Assembly: GCF_036345995.1 (NCBI RefSeq)
Contig: NZ_CP107796.1
Coordinates: 8,060,001-8,124,000 of the forward strand
DNA: 64,000 nt
Reading direction: 5' to 3'
From: Streptomyces sp. NBC_00557
GTDB lineage: Bacteria > Actinomycetota > Actinomycetes > Streptomycetales > Streptomycetaceae
Part shown: positions 52,512 through 61,639 of the stretch, one piece after another
Numbering within the stretch: position 1 is the stretch's first letter
Layout: the number at the start of each line of letters is the position of its first letter
Notes under the pieces: generated by a model
What the model was told of the DNA's origin: nothing
The model's input: the letters and a program-made list of their open reading frames with translations, nothing else
Database searches by the model: none
Translations under genes and position numbers: made by a program

Positions 52512-53090
52512 ATGGCGATCCAGGCGATCGACTGCCGCAACGCCGTTCACGGGGAAGAGCGGGCACTGCACGCTGGTGCGCCCTCGTGGCTCGCCAAACA
52601 GTGGGCCCTGTGGTCTCGTATGCTCAGCCCACTGCGCCCGCTGGACGCACCGCGCGGCCGAGCCACCACCTGGGACGCCTCATGGCCGCTGCAGCGGGAC
52701 CCGACCTCCGTGCGCCGAGCGCGGCGGCTGGTGACCGCCCGGCTGAGCGACTGGGCCGTGGACCACGTGGCCGAGACCGCCGAACTACTGGTCAGCGAAC
52801 TGGCCACCAACGCACTGCGTCACACACGCGGCCCGCTCCGACTCAACCTGCGGCTGCGCGACTCCCGCCTGCTGTGCGAGGTCGAGGACACCGAGTCCTC
52901 CAGCCCTGCACGCACCGTCGCCGATACCGACGCGGAAGGTGGCCGGGGCATCGAACTCCTCGACCTGCTGGCGGACGCCTGGGGCAGCACCCGAACGGCC
53001 ACGGGCAAGACCATGTGGTTCGAGCTGCACACCGAGGACCGCGGAGAGCGGTCATGGAATGCGGCGGAACGGGACAGTGGGAGACGGTGA
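52512..53090 (+). CDS. GHKL ATPase, RsbW/anti-sigma factor-like
   Basis: The 192-residue product has an unusual N-terminal extension of about 55 residues and then an HATPase_c domain: ARRLVTARLSDWAVDHVAET, N-box LLVSELATNALRHT, G1 box CEVEDTES (where the usual D-x-G-x-G is weak) and G2-like GGRGIELLDLLADAWG. Proteins of this kind bind ATP and act as anti-sigma factors or in whiJ-type developmental loci of Streptomyces. No XRE/DUF397 partner is adjacent. The promoter upstream is covered with palindromes, so expression is probably tightly repressed. Confidence 0.87.
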   Translation: MAIQAIDCRNAVHGEERALHAGAPSWLAKQWALWSRMLSPLRPLDAPRGRATTWDASWPLQRDPTSVRRARRLVTARLSDWAVDHVAETAELLVSELATNALRHTRGPLRLNLRLRDSRLLCEVEDTESSSPARTVADTDAEGGRGIELLDLLADAWGSTRTATGKTMWFELHTEDRGERSWNAAERDSGRR

Positions 53091-53140
53091 CACGACCGCA
53101 GGGGATGACAGCAGGGACGAGGTGATCACGAGGCGGCGGT

Positions 53141-53158
53141 GACCTGAGATCTCAGGTC
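53141..53158. promoter_or_regulatory. Perfect 18-bp palindrome between convergent genes
   Basis: GACCTGAGATCTCAGGTC reads the same on both strands. It lies between the ends of the GHKL ATPase gene (53090) and the SnoaL-like gene (53178). It may serve as a bidirectional terminator with a tight turn, or as a protein-binding site. Confidence 0.6.
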
Positions 53159-53177
53159 CGGTGTCGGGCGGAAGACG

Positions 53178-53852
53178 TCAGGCAAGACCGATCTGCTGAT
53201 ACCAGGTCAGGTTGTCCCAGAAGAGGAACTCCTCGTCCATGGTGCCTTTCCGGTTCCAGATTCCGACGGTGCAAAAGTTGATCGAGAACTTCTTGCCGGT
53301 CGGCTGGATGAAGCCACCCTTCCCGTCCGGCATCGGACGGGAGAAGGTGCCATGAGCCACTCCGGTGACCGCGGTCAGCTCGTTCTTGGCCACCCGCAAT
53401 GGGTGTGACTCGATCGAGATGTCAGGCGCCCACGCGAACAGCGCCTTGAGGTCCTCGATGTGTTTGTCCAGGCCGTCGGTGTAGTGCCCGTCAGGCCAGT
53501 GCACGCGGATGTTCTTCGCGTGGCTTTCACTCAAGCGGCCCCACTCGGCGTGTGAGAAGACGACGAAGTCCAACTCGTCAAAGGTTTCCAGGTGCTGCCG
53601 CTCGGTACGGGTCAGATCGCAAGGGAAGGGCGGGTTCGGTACCGGGGTCGTGGCCGGGTCCGGGAGCGGGGCGTGCGTCACGGCGCAGTGGGGCCGCCCG
53701 GGGTTCGGCACCGGGGTTGCGTCCGGAGCCGGGAGCAGGCCCGGATACGCTTGGGCGGCTTCCCCCAGGCTGCGGCTACTCGTGATGGCGGTGATGGCGA
53801 GCGCGCCGAATGCGGCGGCGGCACCGCCCTGAAGCATGGAACGACGCTCCAT
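53178..53852 (-). CDS. Tat-exported SnoaL-like (ester cyclase) protein
   Basis: The 224-residue product from the ATG at 53852 has GAGGAAATC before it and begins MERRSMLQGGAAAAFGALAI, a likely twin-arginine signal. After a Pro-rich linker with two ATPVPNP-like repeats comes a SnoaL-like domain: LDFVVFSHAEWGRLSESHAK, then DIEDL-type helix, TAVTGVAHGTFSRPM and INFCTVGIWNRKG. The fold covers polyketide cyclases, ester cyclases and binding proteins; exported members probably bind or convert small hydrophobic molecules. Catalytic residues could not be assigned. Confidence 0.85.
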   Translation of the reverse strand: MERRSMLQGGAAAAFGALAITAITSSRSLGEAAQAYPGLLPAPDATPVPNPGRPHCAVTHAPLPDPATTPVPNPPFPCDLTRTERQHLETFDELDFVVFSHAEWGRLSESHAKNIRVHWPDGHYTDGLDKHIEDLKALFAWAPDISIESHPLRVAKNELTAVTGVAHGTFSRPMPDGKGGFIQPTGKKFSINFCTVGIWNRKGTMDEEFLFWDNLTWYQQIGLA

Positions 53853-55017
53853 GGTGATTTCCTCGATTCCTGTGGTCGCTGCGTTTCCCTGCAGATTTCC
53901 TGGCGTCCTGCCGAAATGGCAGTAAGGGAAGAGTGTGTGGAAAATGCGCAGCGACCTCAGCATTCATACGGCTGGTGGCGCGTCGAGCACATGCACCAGT
54001 CGCTGTCATAGCGCGAACTGCCCAGGACGCAACCGCCTGAACGTGAACGGCTGGAATCACTGCCGGCCGAGCCGTAGGCCGCCGGCGCTTATGACTGGTG
54101 CACGGCGGTGATCGACGGCTCCCGCGTACGGGCCGTGAAGGGCGGACCAAAACCGGGACCGAGTCTGGTCGGCGTGCCCGAACAGGTCTTGAATGTGCCG
54201 TCAGGGCGGCGTACGGGCGCCGACACTGCCCCGACACGTACCGACCCCTCGTGAGCGTTCTAGCTCGCAGGATGGCAGGAGGCCATGGCGGCCGTGGAAC
54301 TCTCCGAAGCCGCTTCCTTGATGCGGACGCGCTCGTCCCACGCTGCGCTGGGATCCACGGAGCTCGATGACGAAGTCAAGCCGCCTGCATGACCGGCGGG
54401 GCGCAGGTGAAGACCCGCCCGCCACGCAGCAGCACCCAAAGGGCGCCTGCCCCTTGGCGGGCCAGGGTGATGGCGGGCCTGAACGTGCGTGCAGTCTCGC
54501 CCCCGCCACTTGAGGGAGAAAGTCCGCTTCGGACACCTATCTACCGCCTCCGCACCGTGCGTGATATACGCGCCAGGTCCGGTTGTAGCGGAGTTGGTGG
54601 GACTCGTCCTGCCACAGCCTACGGGTTGCCGGGCTAGCCAGTACGGTGCTGGACGTGCTCGACCCATCCCGGCATCTGGCATCCGTGGCGCCCCGGAACG
54701 GTGGCAGCCAGTCGACGTCTTCTCCCCGCATGCGGCCGGAGGACTTCGCTCGTGAGCAAGAGGCTCTCTGCGGAACCCGGGTGCTGTTGGGCGGCCTTCC
54801 GGCGGGCAGCTAACAGGAGCTGCGTGGGCCTGCCGGGTGAGCGAAGCCGACCAGGACTGATCGGTCTTGGGGCACGGCCATCACCCCACGCCAGACCCGC
54901 CGACAGCCCACGCCCCGGCATAGCGTGCTCCTGGGGGCAGGTCGACCTGGTGTCGCGGTGGCAAGAAGGTGCTCGCCGCTTCCTCGTCGACCGCTCGTGC
55001 GCAGACGGGGTTCAGCT
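53853..55017. other. Gene-poor region with an IS5-type fragment
   Basis: Apart from the transposase remnant at 54081-54175 I recognise nothing in this 1.1-kb stretch. Open frames here are GC-driven and lack ribosome binding sites and domains. Confidence 0.5.
54081..54175 (+). mobile_element. IS5-family transposase fragment
   Basis: The plus-strand frame reads AAGAYDWCTAVIDGSRVRAV, then KGGPKPGPSLV. This corresponds to the conserved AAGALDW...A-V-I-D-G-S-H-V-R-A-x-K-G-G-P-K-T-G-P-S stretch of IS5-type transposases just around the first catalytic aspartate. Only about 30 residues remain, so it is an old fragment. No terminal inverted repeats were found. Confidence 0.6.
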
Positions 55018-55530
55018 CTATGGCAGTGCCCCGGGGGTGAGTTCGACGCGCAGGTTGTCACCGTCCTGCAGGATGTACGTCGCGGCATTGTCATGTGTCC
55101 AGCCGACCGGGACCAGGTAGTAGCGCCCCGACCGGTCGATGAGGCGCCGTAGCCCGGTGTAGCGGTAGCGGAAGTGCACCGCCGGACCGAGGTCCTGTAC
55201 GGCGATTCCTGGCCCGGCGATGCTGTACCGCTCGGTGGTGAAGACGGTCACCCCGGTGAGCCGTACGACGTGCCGGCCGAGCTCGTGCGCGTCGTCTGCC
55301 CCCATCTGCGCGGCCGCTGATGTGCCGGACCACAACAGGAGCACGACGACGGCGACCCGCCGCCGATGATGTGCCGCCCGCCGCTCCGGTGCCGCCGACC
55401 GTGCGGCCCCCGGACGGCGCCGGGCTGGCAGAACCGCCGGATGCCGAGGAGACGACACCGGTACTGGGGATCTTCTGGTGCGGAGGACGTTGATGCGCGC
55501 AGCCGGCACATAAGCCCCCCGCGACTGCAC
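55018..55530 (-). CDS. Membrane-anchored hypothetical protein
   Basis: The last 110 residues of this frame look like a genuine protein: a hydrophobic anchor RRVAVVVLLLWSGTSAAAQ followed by ELGRHVVRLTGVTVFTTERY, FRYRYTGLRRLIDRSGRYYL and VPVGWTHDNAATYILQDGDN, an extracytoplasmic beta-rich domain. I do not recognise the family. The start is uncertain: the first 55 residues of the frame are Arg/Pro-rich and unconvincing, while a neighbouring frame starting at 55573 carries a good lipoprotein signal (LVSAVAGGLCAGC). A frameshift may have separated signal and domain. Confidence 0.6.
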   Translation of the reverse strand: MQSRGAYVPAARINVLRTRRSPVPVSSPRHPAVLPARRRPGAARSAAPERRAAHHRRRVAVVVLLLWSGTSAAAQMGADDAHELGRHVVRLTGVTVFTTERYSIAGPGIAVQDLGPAVHFRYRYTGLRRLIDRSGRYYLVPVGWTHDNAATYILQDGDNLRVELTPGALP

Positions 55531-55573
55531 TGACCAGGACGGTGCATAAGACCCTTGCCGGCACTGTGGGCAT
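55346..55573 (-). other. Overlapping frame with a lipoprotein signal peptide
   Basis: From the ATG at 55573 this frame gives MPTVPARVLCTVLVSAVAGG, then LCAGC, a good lipobox, and a Ser/Gly/Pro-rich linker, but past about 55350 it turns into Arg-rich shadow sequence. The beta domain lies in another frame (gene at 55018). Either an independent truncated lipoprotein or the true start of the neighbouring gene before a frameshift. Confidence 0.45.
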
Positions 55574-55804
55574 ACTCCTTCCCCTTCAAGGGCTCACCTT
55601 CATCAGCAGACCTTCCCCGCACCATTTGCGGTCAAGCCATGCCCGGTGCCACCGACTTGTGTGCCGACGCTCCGGCGCCGCCCGGCCACCCCGGCTCATC
55701 CAGCACTGGGCCGATCCGGGCTGCGCCGCCCCACGATGTTCCGCTCCACACCGGCGCCGGACCACTGCACTGTCAACCCTTGGAATCAGTGGTGTGCGTG
55801 TCCT

Positions 55805-57760
55805 TCACAGAGTGCCTGTTCGGCGCGCAAGGGTGTTGACCGCTTCACGAGCTGCGTCGTGCGAGAGGTAGCCGACGTCGGACATGTAGTACTTCAGCAC
55901 GGCGCGGGCGGCCGCCGGGTCGTCGATGCGGGAGAGCCCGCGCAGAGCGGCTCCACGAACGCGCCTGGTGAGCGTGTCATCCAGTGTCTCCGGATCCGGA
56001 CGCTCAACTATCCGGCACAGGGCGTTGACGGTGCGCGGGTCGCACAGTCGCGCAATGCCGTCGACCGCGTGCAGAGCGGCCTGCGTGTCGTCCTCGACGG
56101 CGATGGCCGTCAGGGTGTCGAGGTCGGCTGTGTCCGCGCATCGCGCGAGCAGCGACACCACGTCGGTGCGGAGCCGGCGCTCGGCGGTGGCGAGCAGCAT
56201 ACGCAGGGCAGGGCGGGCAGTGGCTCCGAGGTTTCCGAGGGCTTGCAGTGCGGCTGCCTGGACGTCCGGGCTGCGGTCGGTGGCGGCTTGCGTGAGCGAC
56301 TCGGCTGCTTGCGGTGAGCCTGGCAGCTTGCCGAGAGCCTCGGCCGCGCGCAGCCGGATCGACTCGATCGGTTCGCCGAGTGCTTTCCTCAGTGCTGGTT
56401 CGGATTCGGGGGTGCCCAGCCGGCCCAGCGCCCAGGCGGCGCGGGCCCGGAGGCGCCCGGGTGTCTCTGGGTCGGTGAGCAGTTCGATCAGAGCTGCTGT
56501 GGCGGGCAGGTGCCGAAGGCGGCCCAGGGCTTCCACGGCAGCAGTCTGCACGGGCAGGGTCGTGGCTTTGGTGAGCAGGTCGAGGAGCTCTGGCGCCGCC
56601 CGCCGGTCGCCGAGCAGGCCCAGTGCTGTGGCCGCGCCACGCCGCTGTTGGTTCGTTCCGTCGGTGAGCAGGGGCAACAGCCGAGCTGCGGGCGAGGGTT
56701 GCACGGTAGCCAGCGCCTGTGCCACGTCCTCGTGAATCTCGCCGTCGGTCAGTGCCCCGATGAGCGCCGCCATGGCTTCGTGGCCCCCGATCCGGGCGAT
56801 CGCGTGGGCCGCCGCGCGCCGCACAGCGGGGACCGGGTCCTCGCTCAATCGGATGCGCAAGGCGGGCACGTCTTCCGGGTCGCCCTTCGCGCCGAGGCCG
56901 AGGCAGACGCTGCGGCGCACACCCGGATCGTCGTTCGTGACCGACCACCGCAGTTGCTGGAGCCCGGCCGGGGTGCTGGAGAAGACCTCTGCGATCGCCT
57001 CGGAGATCCGCTGGTCGGGGTCGCCCAAGGCGGCTTTGGCAAAGGTGAGGCGGCCGTAGCCGGCCGCGCTGGTGACATCGAGCTGTCGCAGGGCCTCGGC
57101 AGCGGCCCGACGCAGCTCCGACGGCATCGTGCCCGTACCGACCAGGAAGGCCAGCGCCGCCGTCGCCCGCGGGGAGCCCAACCGGCCGAGCGTGCGCACT
57201 GCCTCGGTTCCCAGGTCTGCGTCCCGGGAACCGTCGGCCCTGGGCAGCAGATGCCACAGCGCCGCGAGGAGGCCCGGGACCGCGTTGGCGTCCCCGATGC
57301 CGGCGAGAGCACCCAGCACCGCCCGCCAGTGGGGTGTGTAGGGGTCCAGCATGTCGAGCAGTGGCTGCACTGCGCGTGGATCACCGATGTCGCCGAGCGC
57401 CCGGGCCGCCGCCTCACAGGAGGAGCCGTCCCGGCGCAGGACGGCGATCAGGTCGGGTACGGCGCGGCGCTCACCCAGCTGCCCCAGGCACCGGGCGACC
57501 GCGTCGACGAGCAGCGGATGCTCGGCCGGGTCCTCCAGACGCCTCAGCAACGCGTCCACCGCTGTCGGGCCGCCGATGTCGGCAAGGAATTCCGCCGCGT
57601 ATTCCGCGGTGTGTATGTCGGCGCGTTCGAGGGTCCGGCAGAGGCCGTCAATATCCTGGTGGAGCCTCATCAGCGCGACCTCGGCCTGGGGCAGCACGAT
57701 GAGTCTCCGCCAGCCGGTTCCGGAGACCGTACGGGATGTGGGCCTGCTGCTCGGGCTCAC
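55805..57760 (-). CDS. Long HEAT-repeat protein coupled to the DUF7019-like gene
   Basis: The 651-residue product is almost entirely a solenoid of about 18-20 HEAT/PBS-lyase repeats of 30-33 residues, for example RRAVPDLIAVLRRDG, DPRAVQPLLDMLDPY, SPRATAALAFLVGTG, DRRAAPELLDLLTKA, LPATAALIELLTDPE and SPDVQAAALQALGNLG. No enzymatic domain is attached. The GTG at 57760 overlaps the TGA of the upstream DUF7019-like gene by 4 bases, so the two are made together. Such scaffolds often bind a partner protein or nucleic acid; the coupling suggests that the partner is the DUF7019-like protein. Confidence 0.9.
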   Translation of the reverse strand: MSPSSRPTSRTVSGTGWRRLIVLPQAEVALMRLHQDIDGLCRTLERADIHTAEYAAEFLADIGGPTAVDALLRRLEDPAEHPLLVDAVARCLGQLGERRAVPDLIAVLRRDGSSCEAAARALGDIGDPRAVQPLLDMLDPYTPHWRAVLGALAGIGDANAVPGLLAALWHLLPRADGSRDADLGTEAVRTLGRLGSPRATAALAFLVGTGTMPSELRRAAAEALRQLDVTSAAGYGRLTFAKAALGDPDQRISEAIAEVFSSTPAGLQQLRWSVTNDDPGVRRSVCLGLGAKGDPEDVPALRIRLSEDPVPAVRRAAAHAIARIGGHEAMAALIGALTDGEIHEDVAQALATVQPSPAARLLPLLTDGTNQQRRGAATALGLLGDRRAAPELLDLLTKATTLPVQTAAVEALGRLRHLPATAALIELLTDPETPGRLRARAAWALGRLGTPESEPALRKALGEPIESIRLRAAEALGKLPGSPQAAESLTQAATDRSPDVQAAALQALGNLGATARPALRMLLATAERRLRTDVVSLLARCADTADLDTLTAIAVEDDTQAALHAVDGIARLCDPRTVNALCRIVERPDPETLDDTLTRRVRGAALRGLSRIDDPAAARAVLKYYMSDVGYLSHDAAREAVNTLARRTGTL

Positions 57761-58449
57761 CGGTCCTCCCCTGACAGCGCGACATAGAGGGGAGTGCCGA
57801 TGAGGACTCTGACGGGTCGACCGTTGGGATCCTGCGTCGTCCCCACCAGGAGGCGCCGAGCGAGGAATTCACATTCCTGGCTCGGCCCCGTGATCTGGTC
57901 GGCGCAGCCGATGACCTGCCGCAGCGAGTCCTGATCGGAAGGACGCTCACGCCGAGTGAGGGGAGGGTTGGCTTCCTGGACCTGGTGACGGTCGTCCCAT
58001 TCCGCCTGGTCCCGTTCGAGGAGGGCGAAGAGGGTCGGAAGCATCGAGCCGGAGTAGCCGATCGGGACCGCCTCGGGAGCCACCCCGGATCCGACGAGGT
58101 GGTGTGCCGACCCGATCAGGGCGATCACTGTGCCCTGCCAGGCACCGGTGAATAACAGCAGCCCTGTCGACCCGCCGCCGAAGATCATGGATCGGAGCCC
58201 GAGTTCCCCGCGGAACCAGATGGAGGGTTCCTCCAACCCCGATACGTCCTCGTCCCGTTCAATCGCGCGCTCGACGACGGCAAGCCGCTGATACCTGGTG
58301 GCTTCGGGCGGCGCTGCGGTCTGGACGGTCATACTGACGAGCTTCAGGTCGATCTTGAACTCGGCCGCGAGCCGGGACAGCCGCTTGGGGGGAATCTGCC
58401 CGAGGAGAAGGTCGAGCTTGGCGTCCGAGACATAGACGTAATAACGCAT
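57757..58449 (-). CDS. DUF7019/SAVMC3_10250-like protein
   Basis: From the ATG at 58449, behind a G-rich ribosome binding site, the product has 230 residues and begins MRYYVYVSDAKLDLLLGQIP, the hallmark of a Streptomyces family of unknown function. The domain continues with SRLAAEFKIDLKLVSM, IWFRGELGLRSMIFGGGSTG (a Trp-rich beta region), LIGSAHHLVGSG and LEFLARRLLVG. No catalytic motif is known. The frame is open to 58671, but the family begins at MRYY. It is the first gene of a two-gene unit with a HEAT-repeat protein. Confidence 0.83.
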   Translation of the reverse strand: MRYYVYVSDAKLDLLLGQIPPKRLSRLAAEFKIDLKLVSMTVQTAAPPEATRYQRLAVVERAIERDEDVSGLEEPSIWFRGELGLRSMIFGGGSTGLLLFTGAWQGTVIALIGSAHHLVGSGVAPEAVPIGYSGSMLPTLFALLERDQAEWDDRHQVQEANPPLTRRERPSDQDSLRQVIGCADQITGPSQECEFLARRLLVGTTQDPNGRPVRVLIGTPLYVALSGEDR

Positions 58450-59252
58450 ACTGCAGAACCCCCCTGCCCCCGTGCCGACGCTCGCCTCCCTTCCCGGAGT
58501 CGGGACGCTTACTCTCGGCTGTGAGTCGACTTCTTCGATCGGTACCTCGTCGATACCGGCTCGAGTGCCCATCAACATTAGCCCCACAAGGGCACTTTCG
58601 GCTCGCTCAGGCGCTGTGCCTCGCGCACCTTGCGTCATCCCCCTACGGACTGCCTGCCTGGGGAAGGTCATCGGCGCCCTGGTGGACCTGAAGAGAGCGC
58701 TGCGCTACGACGCCAGGGATGCGACGCATGTGGGCGAGATGCTGCGGGGTCGGTGTCCGTTTCCCGCCAACCGAATTCCGGGTCGGCATCCTCTCTACGA
58801 TCACGGTCGCCGCGGCCGCCTCCGGCCAGGTCCCCTGCCCGGAGGCGTCCTCGCCGTAGCTCCCGGGCAGGCCGCCGACTGGCTCGCGCCCCTGCCGAGG
58901 CAGGCTTCACGCGGCCGGCCTGCTCGCCGCCGTCTCCCCGGCCACCGTGCAACGCCTGCTAGGCAAGAAGCCGACCGCTCGGCCGCCGACGATCCCCGGC
59001 CCGTCGTCCCCCCGCGCCCTGCCAGCCATCGCCTGCGTACGCCACCGTGTTGCCGAGCACACCCCCGACGGCACCACCGCCCGGGCACTGGCCCTGACGC
59101 CGAAGGTCGCAGGCATCCGGCCCCGGGGAACGCCTGACCTGACGCGCTGTCGGCGGACTGCATGCGAGCATCGCTGCGACGATGAGATCGTCGCTCGGGC
59201 TCCCTGAGACGGAGACGGCTCGGGCCGGGTGCCTACGGAGGTGTCCGACCGG
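58450..59252. other. Region without recognised genes
   Basis: Eight hundred bases upstream of the DUF7019-like gene and downstream of the GH6 gene. A plus-strand frame has a short HTH-like patch (AVSPATVQRLLGKKP at about 58930-58975), possibly the trace of an integrase or transposase, but nothing can be assigned. Confidence 0.4.
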
Positions 59253-60527
59253 TCAGCGGTTGAACGCCAGGCGCGGTACCGCGTTCCTGGCGAGTGCGTG
59301 GGCCTGGTCGGGCCACCAGGTGCTGGCGGGCGGGTCGGCGATGCCGTACTCGGGGTCGATCGTGCCGCCTGTGTTGCGCGTGCAACTGCCGTCGGATTCA
59401 CCGGGGGTCTTTACCCACAGGTAGGCATCGACGAGCGGGACACCGGTGTCGGCGGTGGGGCGGGGGCCGAGACCACGGCCGGGGGCATTGCACCAGGCCT
59501 CCGGGTCCCCGCTGTACTTGCCCGGCGGCGGGGTCCAGGCGCCCCGGCCGTTGCGGCTGGTGTCGATCACGAAGTGGTGCAGCTCGCCGGCCGGCGGGGT
59601 GCCCACGTGCTGGTCGAACCAGGCGTCGGTCCACCGCCAGGTGGTGGGGTCCGCGGGGGAGACGGCGTCGCCGGGAGCGCCGTCGTTGGGGGCGGCGGAC
59701 GAGTAGTACTGACTGGCGCACCAGTCGGTGTGGCCGCGTGCCTCCTCGGGGCCCTCGGTGGCGAACCAGATGCACTTGGCGATCCATGTGCCGTATCTGG
59801 CGTTGTGCTCGGTGGGATGGTTGTTGGACACGTTCAGGGCGAAGCCGTCGCCGTACTGGACTCCGGCGTCCTGCAGTCGCTGGGCGATGTCGCCGACGGC
59901 CCGCCACTGTACGTTGCCGGCGTCCAGGTAGACCGCGGTGCGGGGCCGGGCCTTCAGGGTCTTCACGGCGTAGGCGAGGTCGGCGATGCGGGAGGCCGTG
60001 AGCTCGCCGGTCGGATCGGTGGTGGGCCCGCAGTCCTTGGGAAGGTTGGCCAGGCCGTCGGGTTCGACGGCGACCACCGCTTTGTCGTCCCCGATGCCGG
60101 CGGCGAATGCGTCGATCCACTGGCGGTAGGCGGCGGAGGATGCGGCTCCGCCACTGGAGTACTGCGAGCAGTCCCGGCCGGGTATGTCGTAGGCGACCAG
60201 CACGGGGGTCCGGTCGGCGACCCGGGCCCGGCGGACGAGCCTGTTCGCCTTGGCACGCACCTCGTCGGGCGTGCCGTCGGTGAACCACTCGGCCTGTGGC
60301 CAGCTCGCGAGTCTGGCCATGTTCGCGGCGTTCTCGATGTCGCCGTGCCCGAAGTCGACGAGGGCCTGTTTCGCCGCCTTGCTGTAGGGATCCACGTAGA
60401 ACTTCGTGGCCGGGGTGATGACGTTTTGCGCGGGCGCGGCCTGCGCCTGCGTCGTGGTGAGGACGGCGCAGACGGTGAGCGCCGTGATGACGGCGGCCGC
60501 GCGACGCCGGACGGTGCGTGGGTTCAT
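59253..60527 (-). CDS. Secreted glycoside hydrolase family 6 (cellulase) protein
   Basis: From the ATG at 60527, with AGGAGC before it, the product has 424 residues and a signal peptide (RRRAAAVITALTVCAVLTTT to AQAAPA). It carries GH6 signature 1, VAYDIPGRDCSQYSSGG with the catalytic-acid region aspartate, and an EPD motif (VVAVEPDGLA), plus VYLDAGNVQW, FVIDTSRNGRGAW and the terminal LWVKTPGESDG. GH6 enzymes cut beta-1,4-glucan with inversion. No cellulose-binding module is attached. Its ATG overlaps the presumed end of a damaged GH6-like gene upstream, and a CebR box precedes both, so induction by cello-oligosaccharides is expected. Confidence 0.93.
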   Translation of the reverse strand: MNPRTVRRRAAAVITALTVCAVLTTTQAQAAPAQNVITPATKFYVDPYSKAAKQALVDFGHGDIENAANMARLASWPQAEWFTDGTPDEVRAKANRLVRRARVADRTPVLVAYDIPGRDCSQYSSGGAASSAAYRQWIDAFAAGIGDDKAVVAVEPDGLANLPKDCGPTTDPTGELTASRIADLAYAVKTLKARPRTAVYLDAGNVQWRAVGDIAQRLQDAGVQYGDGFALNVSNNHPTEHNARYGTWIAKCIWFATEGPEEARGHTDWCASQYYSSAAPNDGAPGDAVSPADPTTWRWTDAWFDQHVGTPPAGELHHFVIDTSRNGRGAWTPPPGKYSGDPEAWCNAPGRGLGPRPTADTGVPLVDAYLWVKTPGESDGSCTRNTGGTIDPEYGIADPPASTWWPDQAHALARNAVPRLAFNR

Positions 60528-61286
60528 GACTGCTCCTGGGTGGTGGATGGATGGGGGAGCGTCTGCCATTGGGGCGGGCTGTCGGGAAGGCGCTGGGTGG
60601 TCCCGGCGGGCTGCGGCGGACGGCGCCCGTGGCCCGGTGGCGGGACAGGGGGTGGCAGGCCGCGGGGTCCCGGATCCGGTAGCCGTAGATCATCGTGCAG
60701 GCGTCCTCGGTGAGGAACTGTCCGGCCGAGGAGTCGGCTCCGATGCTGGAGCTGTTGGAGCCGTCGCCGTGGCGGCTGGTGCGCAGGACGCACGGCTTGG
60801 TGTAGCCGTAGCGGGCGCTGAGCGCGCTGTTGACGGCGTTGCCGCAGGCGATGTCCTCGGCCGTGGTGCAGTAGTGGGGGATGCTGAGCGAGAAGCTGTG
60901 GGCCTGAGGGAGCCCGGCCGCGTGGAGCCGCTGGGCCATGGCCGCCGTACTCGCCCCGCCCCTGTTGCCGGCGTCGAGGTAGACCCAGTTGCTTGGGGGC
61001 GGTTGAACTGCGTGAGGGGGCCGGTGATCGTGCTCTCGCGTTCGCCGTTCTGAGCCCGGGCCGTGCAGCCGCAGTCCGCGTGGGAGTCCGGTGCAAGGAG
61101 GGCGACGGCCGGGCGGTTGGCGATAGCGCCGGCGAAGGTGGTGATCCTGTTGGTGCAGGTGGACGGCGAGGCGGCTCCGCAGGCGGAGAGTCCGCCGCAG
61201 TGGTCGCGGTTGTGGATGGTGAACCCGTTGGCCGGGGCGGCCGGATCGGCGGCGTGGGCGGGCGGTGCGACGGCGCGCGCTGCCAC
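60524..61286 (-). pseudogene. Frameshifted GH6-like secreted protein gene
   Basis: On the minus strand the first frame gives a secreted start (ARAVAPPAHAADPAAPANGF) and GH6-like pieces HNRDHCGGLSACG and LLAPDSHADCG; it breaks at a run of five C near 61007, where one extra C would restore the frame. The next frame continues with SNWVYLDAGNRGG, SLSIPHYCTTAEDIACGNAV and CVLRTSRHGDGSNSS. A second shift near 60660 leads to the frame ending at 60524, overlapping the GH6 start codon. The EPD glutamate is alanine (APD), so it may have been a catalytically altered paralogue. A sequencing error cannot be excluded. Confidence 0.68.
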
Positions 61287-61404
61287 GACGGCGGGGAGTC
61301 TGCGGCGGATGACTGTACCTCGGTTTCCTGGCAGGGACGCACCGCACGTTCTCGGTCCCGAGCATGCGGCGTACTGAGGAAGAGCGGTGGTACGACGTAC
61401 GTGG

Positions 61405-61418
61405 TGGGAGCGCTCCCA
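61405..61418. promoter_or_regulatory. CebR-type operator
   Basis: TGGGAGCGCTCCCA is the perfect 14-bp palindrome known as the target of CebR, the cellobiose/cello-oligosaccharide-responsive repressor of cellulase genes in Streptomyces. It lies about 120 bases upstream of the damaged GH6-like gene, at the head of the cellulase-family unit. Confidence 0.9.
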
Positions 61419-61639
61419 ATCGAAGCGTTATCTACAGGCGCTGAGAACTATCGGGGTGTGGCCGGTATCGTGTGGCGACCTGTTGAGGCTGTCAAGTACC
61501 GCTGCGCAACCCGCACTTCAGAGGGCGGAAACAAGGCTCTGCCGTTCGGGGACTGGTGGCGCTTCCAGTTGAACAGGGCCGGGATGGACGCTGTGAGCGG
61601 CGCCGGGAGGGAAAGGCTTTCGTTCAAGGCAGAGGATCT

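Noticed and set aside
58900..59210. Possible integrase or transposase trace (AVSPATVQRLLGKKP)
   Set aside because: A single helix-turn-helix-like patch of 15 residues is too little to assign a mobile element.
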